Source: Glaciozyma antarctica PI12
Lineage: Eukaryota; Basidiomycota; Microbotryomycetes; Kriegeriales; Camptobasidiaceae
Assembly: GCA_002917775.1 (NCBI GenBank)
Contig: KZ627146.1
Location: 44,104-75,127 of the forward strand
DNA length: 31,024 bases
Direction: 5' to 3'
Made by a program: the position numbers and the translations under genes. A model generated the notes under the pieces. The model was not told the DNA's origin. It searched no databases and was given only the letters and a program-made list of their open reading frames with translations. Shown one piece after another: positions 1-9,849 of the stretch. Numbering within the stretch: the first letter of the stretch is position 1; each line of letters begins with the position of its first letter.

Positions 1-320
1 AAGGGTACTTTTATGTAGACCATTATCAGAGATGGACTACAGGCTATTACGAAGACATTTGATTCACAATGTAATGAAGTCCTAGGGTCCCTGGGGAATA
101 ACAGGCAGCCGGGGACAAGGGTATGTAGTTTATGTGGACCATAGTATTTATAAAAAGAGGGACTACAGGGTATTACGTAGGCATTGGATTTGATTTACCA
201 TGTAATGAAGTAGGTGGAAATATTATATCATCATGGTTTATATGAGCTTTAATTGGGTAGGCATGACTCGAACATGCGGTAGCGATAGCTAACTTATTTA
301 CAGTAAGTCTCCTTAACCAA
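1..320. repeat. Left arm of large inverted repeat
   Basis: The reverse complement of this segment matches 27884-28202 almost base for base. Differences I could see are one substitution plus run-length changes: a run of five versus four T/A, a run of four versus three C/G, and one versus two A near the outer end. The arm starts at the first base of the window, so its true outer end is unknown. It contains the 3' three quarters of a tRNA-Tyr gene. Confidence 0.93.
253..320 (-). pseudogene. tRNA-Tyr fragment lacking its 5' end
   Basis: From the D-loop to the discriminator base this is the same as the tRNA-Tyr at 27847-27951: anticodon GTA in loop CTGTAAA, long variable arm, T-arm with TTCGAGT, and 3' acceptor strand CTACCCA. 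The repeat arm ends inside the D-arm, and the sequence that follows on this strand does not supply the 5' acceptor strand TGGGTAG or a D-stem. It is therefore a truncated copy made by the inverted duplication. Confidence 0.85.
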
Positions 321-797
321 CATCCCCCTTGTTGCCCCCTGCGGAGCCCGGTAAGCAATATAAATAAGGGGGGCTATTCTAATTCCGAGGTAAGGCTCCT
401 TAACTGAACTAATACTTATAAGAGATTGACTGCAGGTTATTATTAATAGCATATATAAGTAACCTATCATGGCCACACTAGGTAGTTCTTGCTAACCTTC
501 TATTAGTCACGTCCTTACGAAACTTGAAGTTATTTAATGACCTAATAGTTAAGAAGGGCCTGACTGAACGCTCATTCATCTGAGAAGTGCCTTACTCTAG
601 GTGAGTGATTCATTATTATACACTTCATATTATTGTCCATACCTTGTCTATTAGAGATTGAGTATGGACACTCAATACCACACGTAGGCGTTTGACCTAC
701 TCTCATTAAATTGAGATCAGCAAATTATAATGACTGTTAGAGTCCTATCTAGGACAAGGCATCCCAGTTAATGATCTGCTGAGCATATAATACTACC
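321..797. other. Leader region upstream of cob
   Basis: I find no gene here. It contains one forward TATAAGAG motif at 417-424 and short direct and inverted repeats. Short open frames on the minus strand at 173-476 show no recognisable protein and overlap the tRNA fragment. Confidence 0.6.
417..430 (+). promoter_or_regulatory. Candidate promoter motif upstream of cob
   Basis: TATAAGAGATTGAC, the same extended form as the motif next to the rnl 5' end at 12685-12698 (minus strand). It is 370 bases before the cob start codon and points towards it. The function is inferred from similarity to yeast ATATAAGTA and from the layout; it is not proven. Confidence 0.45.
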
Positions 798-3700
798 ATG
801 CGATTACTTAAAACTCACCCTATTTTAGGGCTTATTAATAGCTACATGGTTGATTCACCTCAACCTGCTAGTATTTCTTACATGTGAAACTTTGGTTCAT
901 TACTAGGTGCTTGTCTAGTAATCCAAATTATTACAGGTATTACTTTAGCGATGCATTATACCCCAAACATTGACTTAGCTTTTGTTAGTGTAGAGCATAA
1001 TTTCATTGATGTGTTCTTTAAACTTCATTGTATGCCGAAATCCCGCCACAGCGATGTATTATCTATTGCTGCCAGTTAATATACTACTCCTAGAGTTATA
1101 ATGTATATACATATGAGGTAATCGGCAGGTAAGTAACCTCAGAGACTACGATTGAAGCTGCTACCTTACGCAAGATAGCAGATGATATAGTCCAGGGAGT
1201 TATATGACCTAATCTTTTTCAACCTTCCGAATGAACAAGGCTATAACATCCCTGATTATGCGAGATGTACACTATGGATGATTAATCCGTTACCTACACG
1301 CTAACGTTGCTTCATTCTTCTTCATCTTCGTTTACTTACACATCGGACGTGGTCTATACTACGGATCATACCGTTCACCACGTGTACTACTATGATCTAT
1401 CGGAGTTATCTATTTTAGTTTCTTATGATGGCTATTATATGTGGCCAAATTGGTCTAATCGATTTCTCTTTTTCTATTGGCTAGCTCTGACCCATCAGCA
1501 ATAGCTATGTCTTCAGTGCTACCCTTCTCTAAAGCTCGTACTTGAGCAACTAAACGAATCCGGGCCCCACAGTAAAGAAGTACTGGATATCATTATTTGT
1601 GGGATGCTGGGTGACTGGTGGTCTAACTTAGTACCCTCTAACAACCCTAGCCCTCGGTTCGAAATAGAACAAGCTATGTCTAATTCGATGTATATAAAAT
1701 TCCTAGCTTACACATTATTTCGATTAGGTTATGTCGTATCTACTACTCTTAAGCTTGTAACCAAGTCTGAAGGACTCGTGGATCGACGATCGGACCAGAC
1801 TACTGATCGGAAAAACTGACGGCTTACTACTTTCACGTTTCATAGCTTACTATGAATTCACGAAGGGTTCTATCCTCAAGGAACTAAAATTCGTTCCTGT
1901 CTGAGTTACAGACTATATATCTCCACTGGGGTTTAGCTCACTGGATTATGCAGGATGGCTCACGGCAAACCGGCCAAGGAGTGAACCTTGCTACTAATAG
2001 CTTCACCTATTCGGATTGCCTTATTTTTAGCTAACTTTCTAACTACTAAATATGGCCTTTTAACCTCAGTTGTTAAGACAGGGGGTTGAAGGTCAGTGAC
2101 GTATTGCCATATGGAAGGAATCTATGCCTTTACTACGTTCACTTGTGGGGTTCTCACATGCACCCATCTATGATGTATAAAATAAATTAATCCCCCTTAG
2201 AGAGGGATGTCCCCCCCGGGAGGGGGGACGAAAGAGGTAAGAAAAAGATACAATTAGTATCAAAGTCTTACCGAATGTTACTACACGGCTAATCCGTAAG
2301 CTGTATGATACTGGAAACTTTATGATATAGCTTCCCGATCGACGAAGGAGTAGTAACAGCGTAGATATGCAATCTGTAAGGAGAAATATCTAGTTAAACG
2401 GTAATATGTCCTGACAGGGATATAAAGTAAACAGATAGATAGTTTACTTGGCTACAAAAAGTGAAAACGGTTAAAGGGGGAAGTGTCATCCTCCAGACCG
2501 TCGGTTGTTTACACGATCGCTACAGACTGGGTCACTTTTGGGTGTCTGAAATGATGCTTAATGTACAGTCGGCTTGGTTCTATGCTCTAATCTGAGTATA
2601 CACAAGGCCCTAAATGATATTTGTTAGAAATCACAGGTCCATGGATACAGTGAGGGGATTAACAAATAGATAGGGTACAGGGTTATATTTGATGGACATT
2701 GTTGTTCCGCCCGTCCCCGTGCTCAGGGCGGACTAAAATCGTAGCAACACGCAACTATAGCAAAACCAAAAGAACTGCTTTCCTTGGATACGTTCTTCCA
2801 TACGGTTTTTAGGCCCACATACACCTTATGTGAAATATCACTATATGCTGGAACAGCGCTAAACCCTGCTTCGTACTAGTCCACTAGACTTTACATGCCA
2901 CTAGTCCGCCCTTTGGGGCGGACGAAGGGGGTTATAAAGGACAAGTCATAATCTTAGTAGGTGCGCTCAATCAGCAGGATATCCTCAGAGAATATACGTG
3001 ATACACTTATGCTTTATAAGTGAAGATTTTATTCCACTGCTTATCCATAGCAAATGATATGGATCCAGATATTAATAGACATGTTCATTACAAGCGTCGT
3101 ATTATTCAGTATATGTTTAGTACAACTTAAATCATACATAAGTCCTAAGTACCTTGAGTTTCCTCTTCTCTATACTAAGAAAGGACAACCACGGAAACAG
3201 GCAAATCGTCGACGAAGCCCTATTACACCACTTTAGGTAGGATGCCCCAGATTATCATTGATATGCTGGTGGGGTTCTTTATTGGGAGATGCTTTTGGGA
3301 GCATACCAACTGGTGGAGTAAACCCAGTGTTCGAGATCAAACAGTTAACTATTCATTCAGAGTACTTACGATTCCGTACTATTGCCAACGCCGCGTTAAT
3401 GGCTATCTTTGAGGCTTCTATTCACCTACTTTAGGTCCGGCCCCGGGGGGGGGCGGACGAGGGGGGTAAAAGATTACCTATTAATCTCTCGGATCTTCTT
3501 ACACCTCGTGCTTTAGCCTTCTGAATCATGGATGACGGAGGTGCACACGGGTCTGGTAAGACTCTACATTGTAATAACTTCACGGAAGTGGAGGTTGATT
3601 ATTTTTGATTAAGCTTCTTCTTACGAAGTTTTGGTTTAGTTGCCAACAAGTGAGATAAAGGTGATCGTCATATCATTTATATTACTGCAGGGTCTATGCC

Positions 3701-5130
3701 CACATTTCGGCGTCTAGTCACAGCGCATGTTCACACATCGTTCCATTATAAACTAGGCGCTATTAAAGGATAAGCGGCGCAAATGTCATTATGGGGGAGC
3801 CACTGTTATTACTAACTTACTATCTGCAATCCCCTTGAATTGGACAAGACTTCGTACAATTTGTCTGTACACCTTGGACAACCAAAAATGTTCCTATATG
3901 CGGGGGAACTACTTAACACCCTTTACTATTATATAGTTATAACTCGGGCTTTCAGGTATCATCCGCAAGTCTAATGACTTCAACGAGTTTACGGGACACT
4001 ATACTCTGTTTTATAATAGATTTAGATGATGAACTCTTAACCCTCCCCCTGCTTTACTATAAGTTATAATAAACGTACGGGGGGGGGGGGGCCACAAGGA
4101 GGTGGTTTCAGTGTTAATAACGCAACTCTTAACCGATTCTTCTCATTACACTACCTATTACCTTTCATCTTAGCTGCCTTAGCTGCAATGCACCTATTAG
4201 CACTACACGAGAACGGTTCAAGTAACCCTCTAGGTGTTAGCGGTAACACAGATCGATTACCATTCCATCCATACTTCGTATTCAAAGATCTTGTAACTGT
4301 ATTTGTATTCTTACTTACATTATCAGTAATTGTATTCTACGCTCCTAATCTATTAGGGCACAGTGACAACTACATCCCTGCAAACCCAATGCAGACTCCA
4401 CCATCGATCGTGCCTGAGTGATACTTACTCCCTTACTACGCAATTCTTCGATCTATTCCTAACAAATTATTAGGAGTTCTGGCTATGTTTAGTTCTCTAT
4501 TAATTCTATTAGCAATGCCTATCGTTGACACTTCACGTGTACGTGGTTCACAATTCCGACCGTTAATGCGATGAGCCTTCTGGTTATTCGTAGCTAACTT
4601 CTTCGTATTAATGTTCATTGGAAGCCAACACGTTGAGGAGCCATTCATCACGGTATACACCACATGCCCCATCTGTTTATAGCCGATGCGAATAGGGTGA
4701 ATTGCAAGAACAAACTTCCCAAGCCCGGGGGAGTCAATTTGCAGCGAAGTCTACTGCGGTGCCATTATTGATTTAATGAAGCGGTAGAAACGTTCAACGA
4801 CTAAAAGGTGAAGCCGCGCCGGCAAAAATTCCTTACACGAGCGCCCTACATCCTGTCTAAAGATCTGTATCAGTCCATCACAGAGGACAAAGGGTATCTT
4901 TAACATGTTGATGACATAGTCTGAACCTAGTAGTGATACTAGGAAGTTAGAATTAATTGTTCTAACGATAACAATATTGAGGTGCTGTATCAACTGCATT
5001 CTATTTCTCATGGTTCTTAGTGATCGTGCCAGTTATCGGTATTATAGAGAATACTCTACTAGATATCGCTACTGAGCCTAAATCATCTAGTTCTTTTTTA
5101 ACTAATCCCCCTTTCTACGTCTACTACTAG
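798..5130 (+). CDS. cob: Cytochrome b, six exons
   Basis: Apocytochrome b of respiratory complex III, a multi-pass inner-membrane protein that binds two b-type haems. Proposed exons: 798-998, 1255-1433, 2774-2805, 3779-3867, 4100-4654, 4980-5085 and onward. Landmarks are [62 protein letters not shown] and PSIVPEW. The start ATG gives MRLLKTHP, as usual in fungi. UGA is read as Trp several times. The third exon is only about 32 nt. Homopolymer excesses break the frame at 1413-1416, 1419-1421, 3793-3797 and 3831-3834. After DIATEPKS the printed frame runs on through SSSSF to a TAG at 5128-5130. If the T run at 5094-5099 is one too long, the gene ends in TAA just before a C-core motif. Confidence 0.95.
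999..1254 (+). other. cob intron 1, small group I intron
   Basis: It separates the cob residues EH and IMRDV and is about 256 nt, with no ORF. It contains the core pair seen across this genome: ATCGGCAGG followed by CCTCAGAGACTAC near 1120-1150, and the P7-like GATATAGTCC near 1184. Confidence 0.8.
1590..2185 (+). pseudogene. LAGLIDADG homing endonuclease in cob intron 2, frame broken
   Basis: A single-domain LAGLIDADG_2-type endonuclease. Visible in order: the first motif region [21 protein letters not shown], then [23 protein letters not shown] and the typical end HPSMMYKIN with a stop at about 2185. These proteins cut an intronless cob allele to spread their intron. The parts lie in different frames, and at least one break coincides with a G run near 2150, like the breaks in essential genes. 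It may therefore be intact in reality. A C-core motif follows the stop at 2187. Confidence 0.75.
2187..2198 (+). terminator. C-core-like 3' end motif
   Basis: TAATCCCCCTTA directly after the stop of the intron 2 endonuclease. Same motif as after the host genes; a 3' processing role is inferred. Confidence 0.4.
2209..2229. repeat. GC-rich palindrome
   Basis: A perfect C7/G6-type hairpin followed by GACGAAAGAGG. It resembles the other GC clusters in the cob introns, which share the tail GGAC-GA-G-rich. Confidence 0.7.
2706..2732. repeat. GC-rich palindrome
   Basis: Hairpin with arms TCCGCCC and GGGCGGA in cob intron 2. It shares its arms with the copies at 2903 and 3435. Confidence 0.7.
2903..2924. 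repeat. GC-rich palindrome
   Basis: Arms AGTCCGCCC and GGGCGGAC in the peripheral part of cob intron 3, followed by GAAGGGGG. Confidence 0.7.
3030..3778 (+). pseudogene. LAGLIDADG homing endonuclease in cob intron 3, interrupted
   Basis: LAGLIDADG_2 signatures are [27 protein letters not shown], then [26 protein letters not shown] and a terminal SFHYKLG. The N-terminal and C-terminal parts are separated by a GC-rich palindrome (3435-3458) that does not belong to the family, so a GC cluster appears to have inserted into the gene. Frame breaks in homopolymers are also present. Function is as for other intron-encoded endonucleases. Confidence 0.7.
3435..3458. repeat. GC-rich palindrome inside an endonuclease gene
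   Basis: GTCCGG and matching GGCGGAC arms around a C/G run, followed by GAGGGGGG. It sits between the two halves of the cob intron 3 endonuclease. Confidence 0.7.
3868..4099 (+). other. cob intron 4, ORF-less
   Basis: About 232 nt between DFVQFV-W and GGFSVNNAT, ending in a 13-nt G run (4080-4091 region). The Trp codon TGA is split by the insertion. Confidence 0.75.
4655..4979 (+). other. cob intron 5, group I
   Basis: About 325 nt between EEPFIT and GAVSTAFYF. It carries ACGTTCAACGACTAAAAGG (about 4790) and ATGACATAGTCTGAAC (about 4910), the P3 and P7 strands of a group I core shared with the two rnl introns at 7589 and 8815. Confidence 0.8.
5104..5115 (+). terminator. C-core-like motif after the first cob 3' end
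   Basis: AATCCCCCTTTC, 19 bases beyond the EPKS codons. In every other gene this motif follows a stop codon. Confidence 0.4.
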
Positions 5131-5218
5131 TGGAAAGGGTGTTCGAGGTTATTCTACTTCTACTTCTACTTCCCAGTCCCTATCAGGGACAACGACGATT
5201 GGGAATGTAGATATTTCT

Positions 5219-6506
5219 ATGACTGAGGCAGATGCGAAAGCTATGCTTCTTGATTCTATTGACAACTTCGATTCATCTGCACTTTTAGGTACTTCAGAGG
5301 AGTTCCAACAAGTAGCCAATGGTCTTTTCCAGGCTGAAGGGTCAATTACTGCTCGTTTACGAGGATCAGCGGTTAAACCTTTACTATCACTAGGTCAGGC
5401 TCTTAGTCCGGAGAGTTTATTATTCTTTACACGCCTATGGTTTGCTGTAGGTAAAGCAGGTACACTACATCTAGTGCTATCTGATAACGGTCGTTGAATA
5501 GTTCGACTAAACTCAGAGAGTTGAACTGACATTCTAGGAGTATTCACTCAATATTTCTCGTATGTATATGGAGAGAAGTCCATGGGCTTAATTAAAACTA
5601 TCGGCAATTAATAGCCCTTCGGTTCTTAGATGATACCGCTTACCAAAATAGAAGTGGTTAAATTAGTATATTCATTGACTACTAACTCCTCTAAACGTAA
5701 ATTAACCATATCTCAGTATATGGCGTCTATAGGATTAGTTTATGATGGTAAGCCCGCTCCTAATAGTGGGTTTACAGATAACTTTAGTATACCTAGTTTA
5801 TTATTCCTACTAGGTTTATTACTAGGTGATGGGTCTATCTCCTTGCGTATTCGACACGTTGCCTCTCGTAAAGGTTCCATATGATTAATACCGGCATTAC
5901 GACTAGCTCAACTAGACTCTCTAATGAATCGGCTATTTCTTTACGATGTTCCGTGCTGGTCTAACCTCATTAGGAGTTACATCGGGGATACAGTCCTGCG
6001 ACCTCAAATAGGTCGGGGTATGGCCGAACTGTATACTGAAGGGATAGTGAACGTACTTACTATTCTATTACCATTACTATACCAACACCAACACTTTATG
6101 TATTGGAAGTTTCATCGCTTCGAGTTATTACGGCGGTTAGCCCTTATCATTCATAGCGGCTTACATAATACGCATATTGGTATTATAGCTGCTCTTAACT
6201 TAATATATTCTTACCCTAGTGATCGTGACTATACACTGGAGCACTGGATTGAACTAGCTAACGCATATTACGCACAGTATGACGCTAGTTTAGTATCGGG
6301 TCATGCTAACATAGCGCCATGATCAGGTAAATCTGGTGAGGTCGTAGCCTGTAAAGGTTTTGGTTTTCAAACTAAGCTGAAGGACGGACCTAAGAACAAA
6401 TCATTCGCCTTCAAGAAATACGGAGGGGTCCGATCAAGCTTTATTACTAGCATTGTATTATCGTAACGAGTGTCTACAATCTATCCTTAACGAACTTAAG
6501 TACTAG
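5219..6506 (+). CDS. LAGLIDADG endonuclease following a duplicated cob 3' end
   Basis: A two-domain LAGLIDADG protein. Domain 1 is FQQVANGLFQAEGSITARLRG with SPESLLFFTRLWF; domain 2 is VVKLVYSLTTNSSKRKLT, PSLLFLLGLLLGDGSISLRI and SGHANIAPWSG. It ends near YRNECLQSILNELKY with TAG at 6504-6506. It matches from memory the endonuclease family found at the 3' ends of atp6 and cob in Allomyces and Rhizophagus, where the element also brings a new C-terminus for the host gene. If a C run at 5107-5111 is one too long, its frame opens directly from cob, so it could be translated as a fusion. Frame breaks lie near 5610-5660 and 6424-6428. ATG 5219 is the first methionine of the open frame; the true start is unsure. 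Confidence 0.8.
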
Positions 6507-6592
6507 GTTGTCTTTGCATCTTTATACCCTGTAGTCATCTACAGACCACCATCAGAATTCTTACAGTCTTTACTGTAAGTGTGTCGTCCACT

Positions 6593-6697
6593 GCTGTATC
6601 AACTGCCTTCTACTTCTCATGGTTCCTTGTGATTGTACCAGTTATTGGTATCCTAGAGAATACTCTACTAGATATCGCTACTGAGCCTAAATCATAA
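6593..6697 (+). pseudogene. Displaced original 3' end of cob
   Basis: This encodes [19 protein letters not shown] followed by [15 protein letters not shown] and TAA, the same 35 residues as cob exon 6 (4984-5085) apart from I to L. The DNA differs at about a dozen mostly silent sites in the first two thirds and is identical over the last 38 bases. No start codon or splice acceptor is evident, so it is probably an orphan left when the endonuclease element inserted. Its perfect TAA plus C-core ending suggests that this copy is the native one. Confidence 0.85.
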
Positions 6698-7033
6698 TTT
6701 ATAATCCCCCTTTCATCTACATAGATATAAGAGACTTACTGTATAATGTAATACAACATTAGTCTGCATAGATATAAGAGACTTACTGTATAATGGAACA
6801 TAATATCACATCACATCACATCACATCACGCCTACTACTTTGTCTCGCCCCCCTTTACTAACAGGACACAGTGCTAAGGATATGCTTGTTATACTCTTAA
6901 CCTTACGCAAATACAATATGTATTCCTAAAACGGTTCAACAAGATGACCCACTATGGCGTGTAAAAAGATATGCTTGTTATACTCTTATAGGTTATACAA
7001 TGTTTGGTTGTAACTCTCTTATAGTTACCCCAA
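6698..7033. repeat. Intergenic region with short repeats
   Basis: No gene seen. It holds two copies of a 28-nt unit containing TATAAGAGACTTACTG (6726 and 6773), a (TCACA)n microsatellite at 6806-6830, and two copies of GATATGCTTGTTATACTCTTA (about 6876 and 6969). The second of these pairs with an inverted copy at 12722-12747 on the other side of rnl. Confidence 0.8.
6702..6713 (+). terminator. C-core-like 3' end motif
   Basis: TAATCCCCCTTT five bases after the TAA of the displaced cob end. Confidence 0.45.
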
Positions 7034-7107
7034 TCGGAGAATTGGGAATCGAACCCAAACGTTCTTCAACCCAAAATGAAGCGCCCCGGCCATTAGGCTT
7101 TCCTCCG
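7034..7107 (-). tRNA. trnP: tRNA-Pro(UGG)
   Basis: Acceptor stem CGGAGGA/TTCTCCG pairs fully, the discriminator is A, and the T-arm is GGG-TTCGATT-CCC. The anticodon stem CTTCA/TGAAG is perfect but the printed loop has eight bases (TTTTGGGT). One T fewer gives the normal seven-base loop with anticodon TGG. The extra base is in an A/T run at 7073-7076. Confidence 0.88.
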
Positions 7108-7710
7108 TATATGCATATTGCCATACTTATAGTTTATGAGCTACAGCATGACATCCTCCTGCTAGAGGAGGGGGGGAGGCAATGTGGTATCATCAAGTCT
7201 AGCGACTCATTAGTATCACTCAGCTAGCACGCCTTACAGCGCTTACACATGTGACCTATCGAGGACGTGATCTGCATCCTGTCGCTTTATAGCTTCTAAA
7301 GAACAGCTTCGATCTTATATGCTTTCAGATCTTATCCTTAACGCATGTAGCTACTCTGCGGTACCATTGTCAACCTCACGATTGCAAAACAATAGCAGAT
7401 ACACCAGAGATGCGCACCTAATGGTCCTTTCGTACTAACTAGATGTTCTTCTTATTCTATATGTCCCACCAGAAGATAGGGACCATACTGACTCACGTCG
7501 TATTGAACCCAACTCACGTACCACTTTAATCGACGAACAGTCGAACCCCTTCCCCAGCTTGTACACCAGGAGGATGTGATGAGTCGACCAATTATAATAC
7601 ATCCTATAGAGGGCATGTATTGTTTGTTATCCATGGCTTGTTTTTAATTGCCATGTTCTCCATTTTTACAAAGGAGTTCAGACTATGTGTTCAACTCAAT
7701 AGGAAGAAGA

Positions 7711-7722
7711 AAAGGGGGATTA
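7711..7722 (-). terminator. C-core-like 3' end motif
   Basis: AATCCCCCTTT on the minus strand a few bases after the stop of the intron endonuclease. Confidence 0.4.
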
Positions 7723-7727
7723 TTAAC

Positions 7728-8438
7728 TTACTTGGAATGAGGGAGTACAGGTACTTTGTACTTGAAGTACGGTAGCATGTGCGCTACTATAAGGTTATGT
7801 AATACCTCCGCGTTTTCACGAGGGATAAATATAACCCAATACTTCTCTTTATGTGATATCACCCGGCTGTTAAGGCCGAATTTAGAGTTAAGCTCATTAC
7901 TTAACATCGTGTTCTCTACTTCAGTAAAACAATTGCGAGTGTATTATCATGCTTTGGTGATCATTCTGCAATGACCCGTCTGACATAATTCAATACGCAA
8001 GTCCAATACCTGAAATATGATCAAGAATAATCCCAGGCCGAATGGTTTTTAACACCATCAACATAGAATAACCCTCAAATCTGAGTGAATGAAGGGTGCG
8101 ATAAAGTCTTGAACCAATAACTCTTAATAAGACCCCTTTCGGGGGGCCTTTCTCAGGAGAGTATGCTTGCGGGGCTCACTGCGAAACAATACTCCTTGAA
8201 TAAATCAAAGAGATGATACACAAGATCCTTCTGCTTGTAACCCCTGTTCAATTTTCATGTGCACTTCATTGCTTGTCCAAGCCAGACCTGCGTCTGACAG
8301 TACCATGGCTATAGCTATCTCCATTAATAAGGGTGGTAGCAACGGAAGTGATTTCCGGATGTTCTGCCAGTGTGTTGAATTGTGATGGAACCCGTCACGA
8401 AAGTTCCGTATAGCGTATTTAATCATTGTTATTGTCAT
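7728..8438 (-). pseudogene. LAGLIDADG homing endonuclease in rnl intron, frame broken
   Basis: LAGLIDADG_2-type endonuclease. Visible in order: LPPLLMEIAIAMVLSDAGL, MKIEQG, LAYWIMSDGSLQNDHQ, then NELNSKFGLNSRVISHKEK and a final HMLPYFKYKVP near the stop. The frame changes at a G run (8241-8244), an A run near the GV-KT codons and a T run near LF-TE, each explained by one extra base. A GC-rich hairpin (about 8132-8150) lies in the middle. It would cut intronless rnl. Confidence 0.8.
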
Positions 8439-8814
8439 AGTATTTAATTTTAAAAGTGGGTCTCTATACTTTACTATACTTTAACTATTACTTCTTCTAC
8501 TTCTTCGTTCTCTAATTGCAACATTGAGTTGATGGGCGCTCGTGTCAGGAATATTATCGACATGATTCACCTGTTAGTCGTTGAACGTTCTTACTCCCAG
8601 TACACGGCTTACTAATAGCTAACCAATAATCTATTAAATAAGTCGCACACATGCCAAAGTAAGCTCCGCTGCAAGTTAAGCCAGTTGTTAATTAGCTCTT
8701 TCGTGCAATTCACCCATTGTATTCCATATACTATCACTAGTATAGGCGACATCTTTTTCTATCGAGGTGGCAAACAGCGCTTACGATATGAACTCTCGCG
8801 CGCTACTTACCCTG

Positions 8815-9113
8815 TTCAATTCTATTATCGAAGGGTCTATTTAAAGATCTTATTCAGTCTCTCACGAAAACTGTTTAGACTATGTCATCAATACCTTATT
8901 ATATGTATTGCCGGGGCGCTCTTGTGAAGGTTATTGCTAGTACAGCTCACTTCTTAGTCGTTGAACGTTCCTACCACGACATCGTTAGATGGTACTGTGA
9001 TAGACTTCGCTGCAAATTGACTCTTGACTGGCAAGAGTGTTTCTTGCAATTCACTCGGTTACTCCAGACTTGTTTATTTACTCTGCTACTTGAGCATCTG
9101 GATAGGGACAAAT
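8815..9113 (-). other. rnl intron at the GGGATAA/CAGG site, group I
   Basis: About 300 nt, no ORF. Exon join GGGATAA-CAGGGTAAG corresponds to the well-used site near E. coli 2449. The core contains ACGTTCAACGACTAAGAAG and GATGACATAGTC. The two rnl introns are thus separated by an exon of only about 54 nt. Confidence 0.85.
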
Positions 9114-9629
9114 TTATCCCTAGCGTAGCTTATCCGTTGAACGATAGCCGTACCATAACGTACTATCGGTTCACTATGCCCTACTTACGTACCTGATTGA
9201 CCTGTCGGTCTTTCAGTCTAGCACACTTTCGCCATTATGCTGTTGTAGACCTTACATGGTCTCTTAGTCCCCCGTCTAAGCTATGTGTACCTATTGGACC
9301 CCCTCCGATGGTATTTTGGAGGGTACCGTCCCAGTAAAACTACCCATCAGACACGTTCCCTCACATTGAGGTTAGTGCGTCTACGATTTGTTGAGGTCTC
9401 TCACTTACGTTATATCAACTACCTCATGCCTGTGACAAATGATAGACTAACACAATGCCTGACTATAGTAAAGCTGCATAGGGTCTTCCCGTCTAACTGG
9501 TGGTAAACCGCATCTGCACGGTTAATTCAATTTCACCGGACTCAAATTTAAGACAGCGAGGGCATCAGTGTTCCATTCATGCAGGACCGTAATTAGCGGC
9601 CAAGGAATTTCGTTCTACCTAAAGGTTAA

Positions 9630-9779
9630 GCTTTGGACTTATTCCTTCAGGCTGGACTATATCATAGCAAATGTCTACATTGATAAGACAAATACTTTCT
9701 ACGTGTAGTCTCTGAGGTATTCAACATACCTACATATTCTATTCTTACATCCAAGCATAGCCGGGATTGTTATCAATAC
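9630..9779 (-). other. Small rnl intron near E. coli position 1920
   Basis: About 150-175 nt between GCGGCC-AGTATTACTGG and ACCTTTAGGTAGAACG. It contains CCTCAGAGACTACACGTAG and CTATGATATAGTCCAGCC. Very short for group I; ORF-less. Confidence 0.7.
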
Positions 9780-9849
9780 TGTGTATCCAGTAATACTGGC
9801 CGCAATGATAAAGTAGTCCATGTATACAGTAGAATTCAATCGAGCCATC

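Larger units (their letters stand above)
1434..2773 (+). other. cob intron 2, carries an endonuclease gene
   Basis: It lies between the cob segments LMMA and TAFLGYVLP. It holds a LAGLIDADG reading region (about 1590-2185), then a GC-rich palindrome, a C-core motif and about 550 nt of structured non-coding sequence. I could not define the catalytic core cleanly, so its group I class is inferred from the neighbouring introns. Confidence 0.65.
2806..3778 (+). other. cob intron 3, group I with endonuclease gene
   Basis: Inserted between GYVLPYG and QMSLWG. The core elements CTATATGCTGGAA (about 2843), ATCAGCAGGAT and CCTCAGAGAATATACG (about 2970-3000) precede the endonuclease region. Confidence 0.8.
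7589..8760 (-). other. rnl intron near E. coli position 2500, group I
   Basis: It splits CACCTCGAT from GTCGACTCATCAC, the 2500 region of the peptidyl transferase centre. Core strands CGTTCAACGACTAACAGG (about 8570-8590) are followed by an endonuclease gene. Confidence 0.85.

Noticed and set aside
2801-2805. Apparent loss of the PWG tryptophan in cob (PYG here)
   Set aside because: Yeast and other fungi also have Tyr at this position (YGQMS), so it is normal.
4751-9196. Repeated protein motif HLLVVER/HFLVVER in open frames at 4751-5011 (-), 8520-8700 (+) and 8882-9196 (+)
   Set aside because: These frames are antisense to cob and rnl introns. The shared sequence is the reverse complement of the group I core GTTCAACGACTA and its flanks, so the conservation is of intron RNA, not protein.
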